Positions 5,622-5,670 of a stretch of DNA of 5,670 nt are shown piece after piece (the first letter of the stretch is position 1; each line of letters opens with the position of its first letter). The DNA is from Lachnospiraceae bacterium (GTDB lineage: Bacteria > Bacillota_A > Clostridia > Lachnospirales > Lachnospiraceae), in assembly GCA_009911175.1 (NCBI GenBank), contig QXWX01000192.1:1-5670 (forward strand). Direction: 5' to 3'. Made by a program: the position numbers and the translations under genes. The notes under the pieces were generated by a model, which saw only the letters and a program-made list of their open reading frames with translations, had not been told where the DNA came from and searched no databases.

Positions 5622-5670
5622 ATGAAACAAAAGAGAACGAGTAAGAAAAAAGTAAGCAGTACAAATGTGG
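5622..5670 (+). CDS. start of an unidentified gene, cut by the window end
   Basis: Only the first 16 codons are present: MKQKRTSKKKVSSTNV. The start is secure because of the consensus AGGAGG six bases upstream. The visible part is hydrophilic and strongly basic (seven Lys or Arg in the first eleven residues). That could be the n-region of a signal peptide, the start of a cytoplasmic nucleic-acid-binding protein, or a signal-anchor; nothing here decides between them. It is transcribed divergently from the large surface-protein gene and sits behind a long structured leader, so its expression is probably controlled after transcription starts. I cannot name the product. Confidence 0.85.
   Translation, partial: MKQKRTSKKKVSSTNV

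Overview
The window looks like chromosomal DNA from a low-to-mid GC Gram-positive, most likely a Clostridia or Lachnospiraceae-type gut Firmicute. The evidence is a very large exported protein with a sortase-type C-terminus, AGGAGG-type ribosome binding sites, sigma-A-like promoters with 17-18 bp spacing, and U-tailed intrinsic terminators. No mobile element, CRISPR array, tRNA or rRNA was seen. The taxonomic call rests on protein architecture and signal style, not on a marker gene.

Layout. Positions 1-310 hold, on the minus strand, what reads as a small two-helix membrane protein gene interrupted by one in-frame TAG; a good minus-strand promoter lies just upstream (338-366). After a short inverted repeat (393-423), a near-consensus plus-strand promoter (470-498) should start a short transcript ending at a strong terminator (680-715). 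This transcript has several nested complementary segments and only a weak reading frame, so it is a candidate small RNA. A second, back-to-back terminator (754-794) ends the minus-strand gene that dominates the window.

That gene (802-5088, minus) encodes a 1428-residue cell-surface protein. In order it has a signal peptide, a glycine-rich GGAGIGG-type repeat region, four tandem MBG/YDG-like beta modules, Ig/fibronectin-like segments, a chitobiase C-terminal-like domain, an uncharacterised domain, an Asn-Pro-Asp-Asp-Pro stalk, an MPKTG sorting motif, a membrane helix and an unusually long lysine-rich tail. It is probably a wall-anchored adhesin or carbohydrate-binding stalk protein.

Positions 5089-5621 are a 533 bp divergent intergenic region. 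It carries the promoter of the surface protein, a perfect 7+7 bp palindrome (5344-5361), and the promoter and roughly 190 nt leader of a plus-strand gene that starts at 5622 and runs off the window. The leader can be drawn as a multi-helix junction closed by a stem whose 3' strand is also an almost perfect anti-Shine-Dalgarno for the downstream gene. This is the layout of a translational riboswitch or similar RNA switch, and I do not recognise it as a known class. It is the most interesting item in the window.
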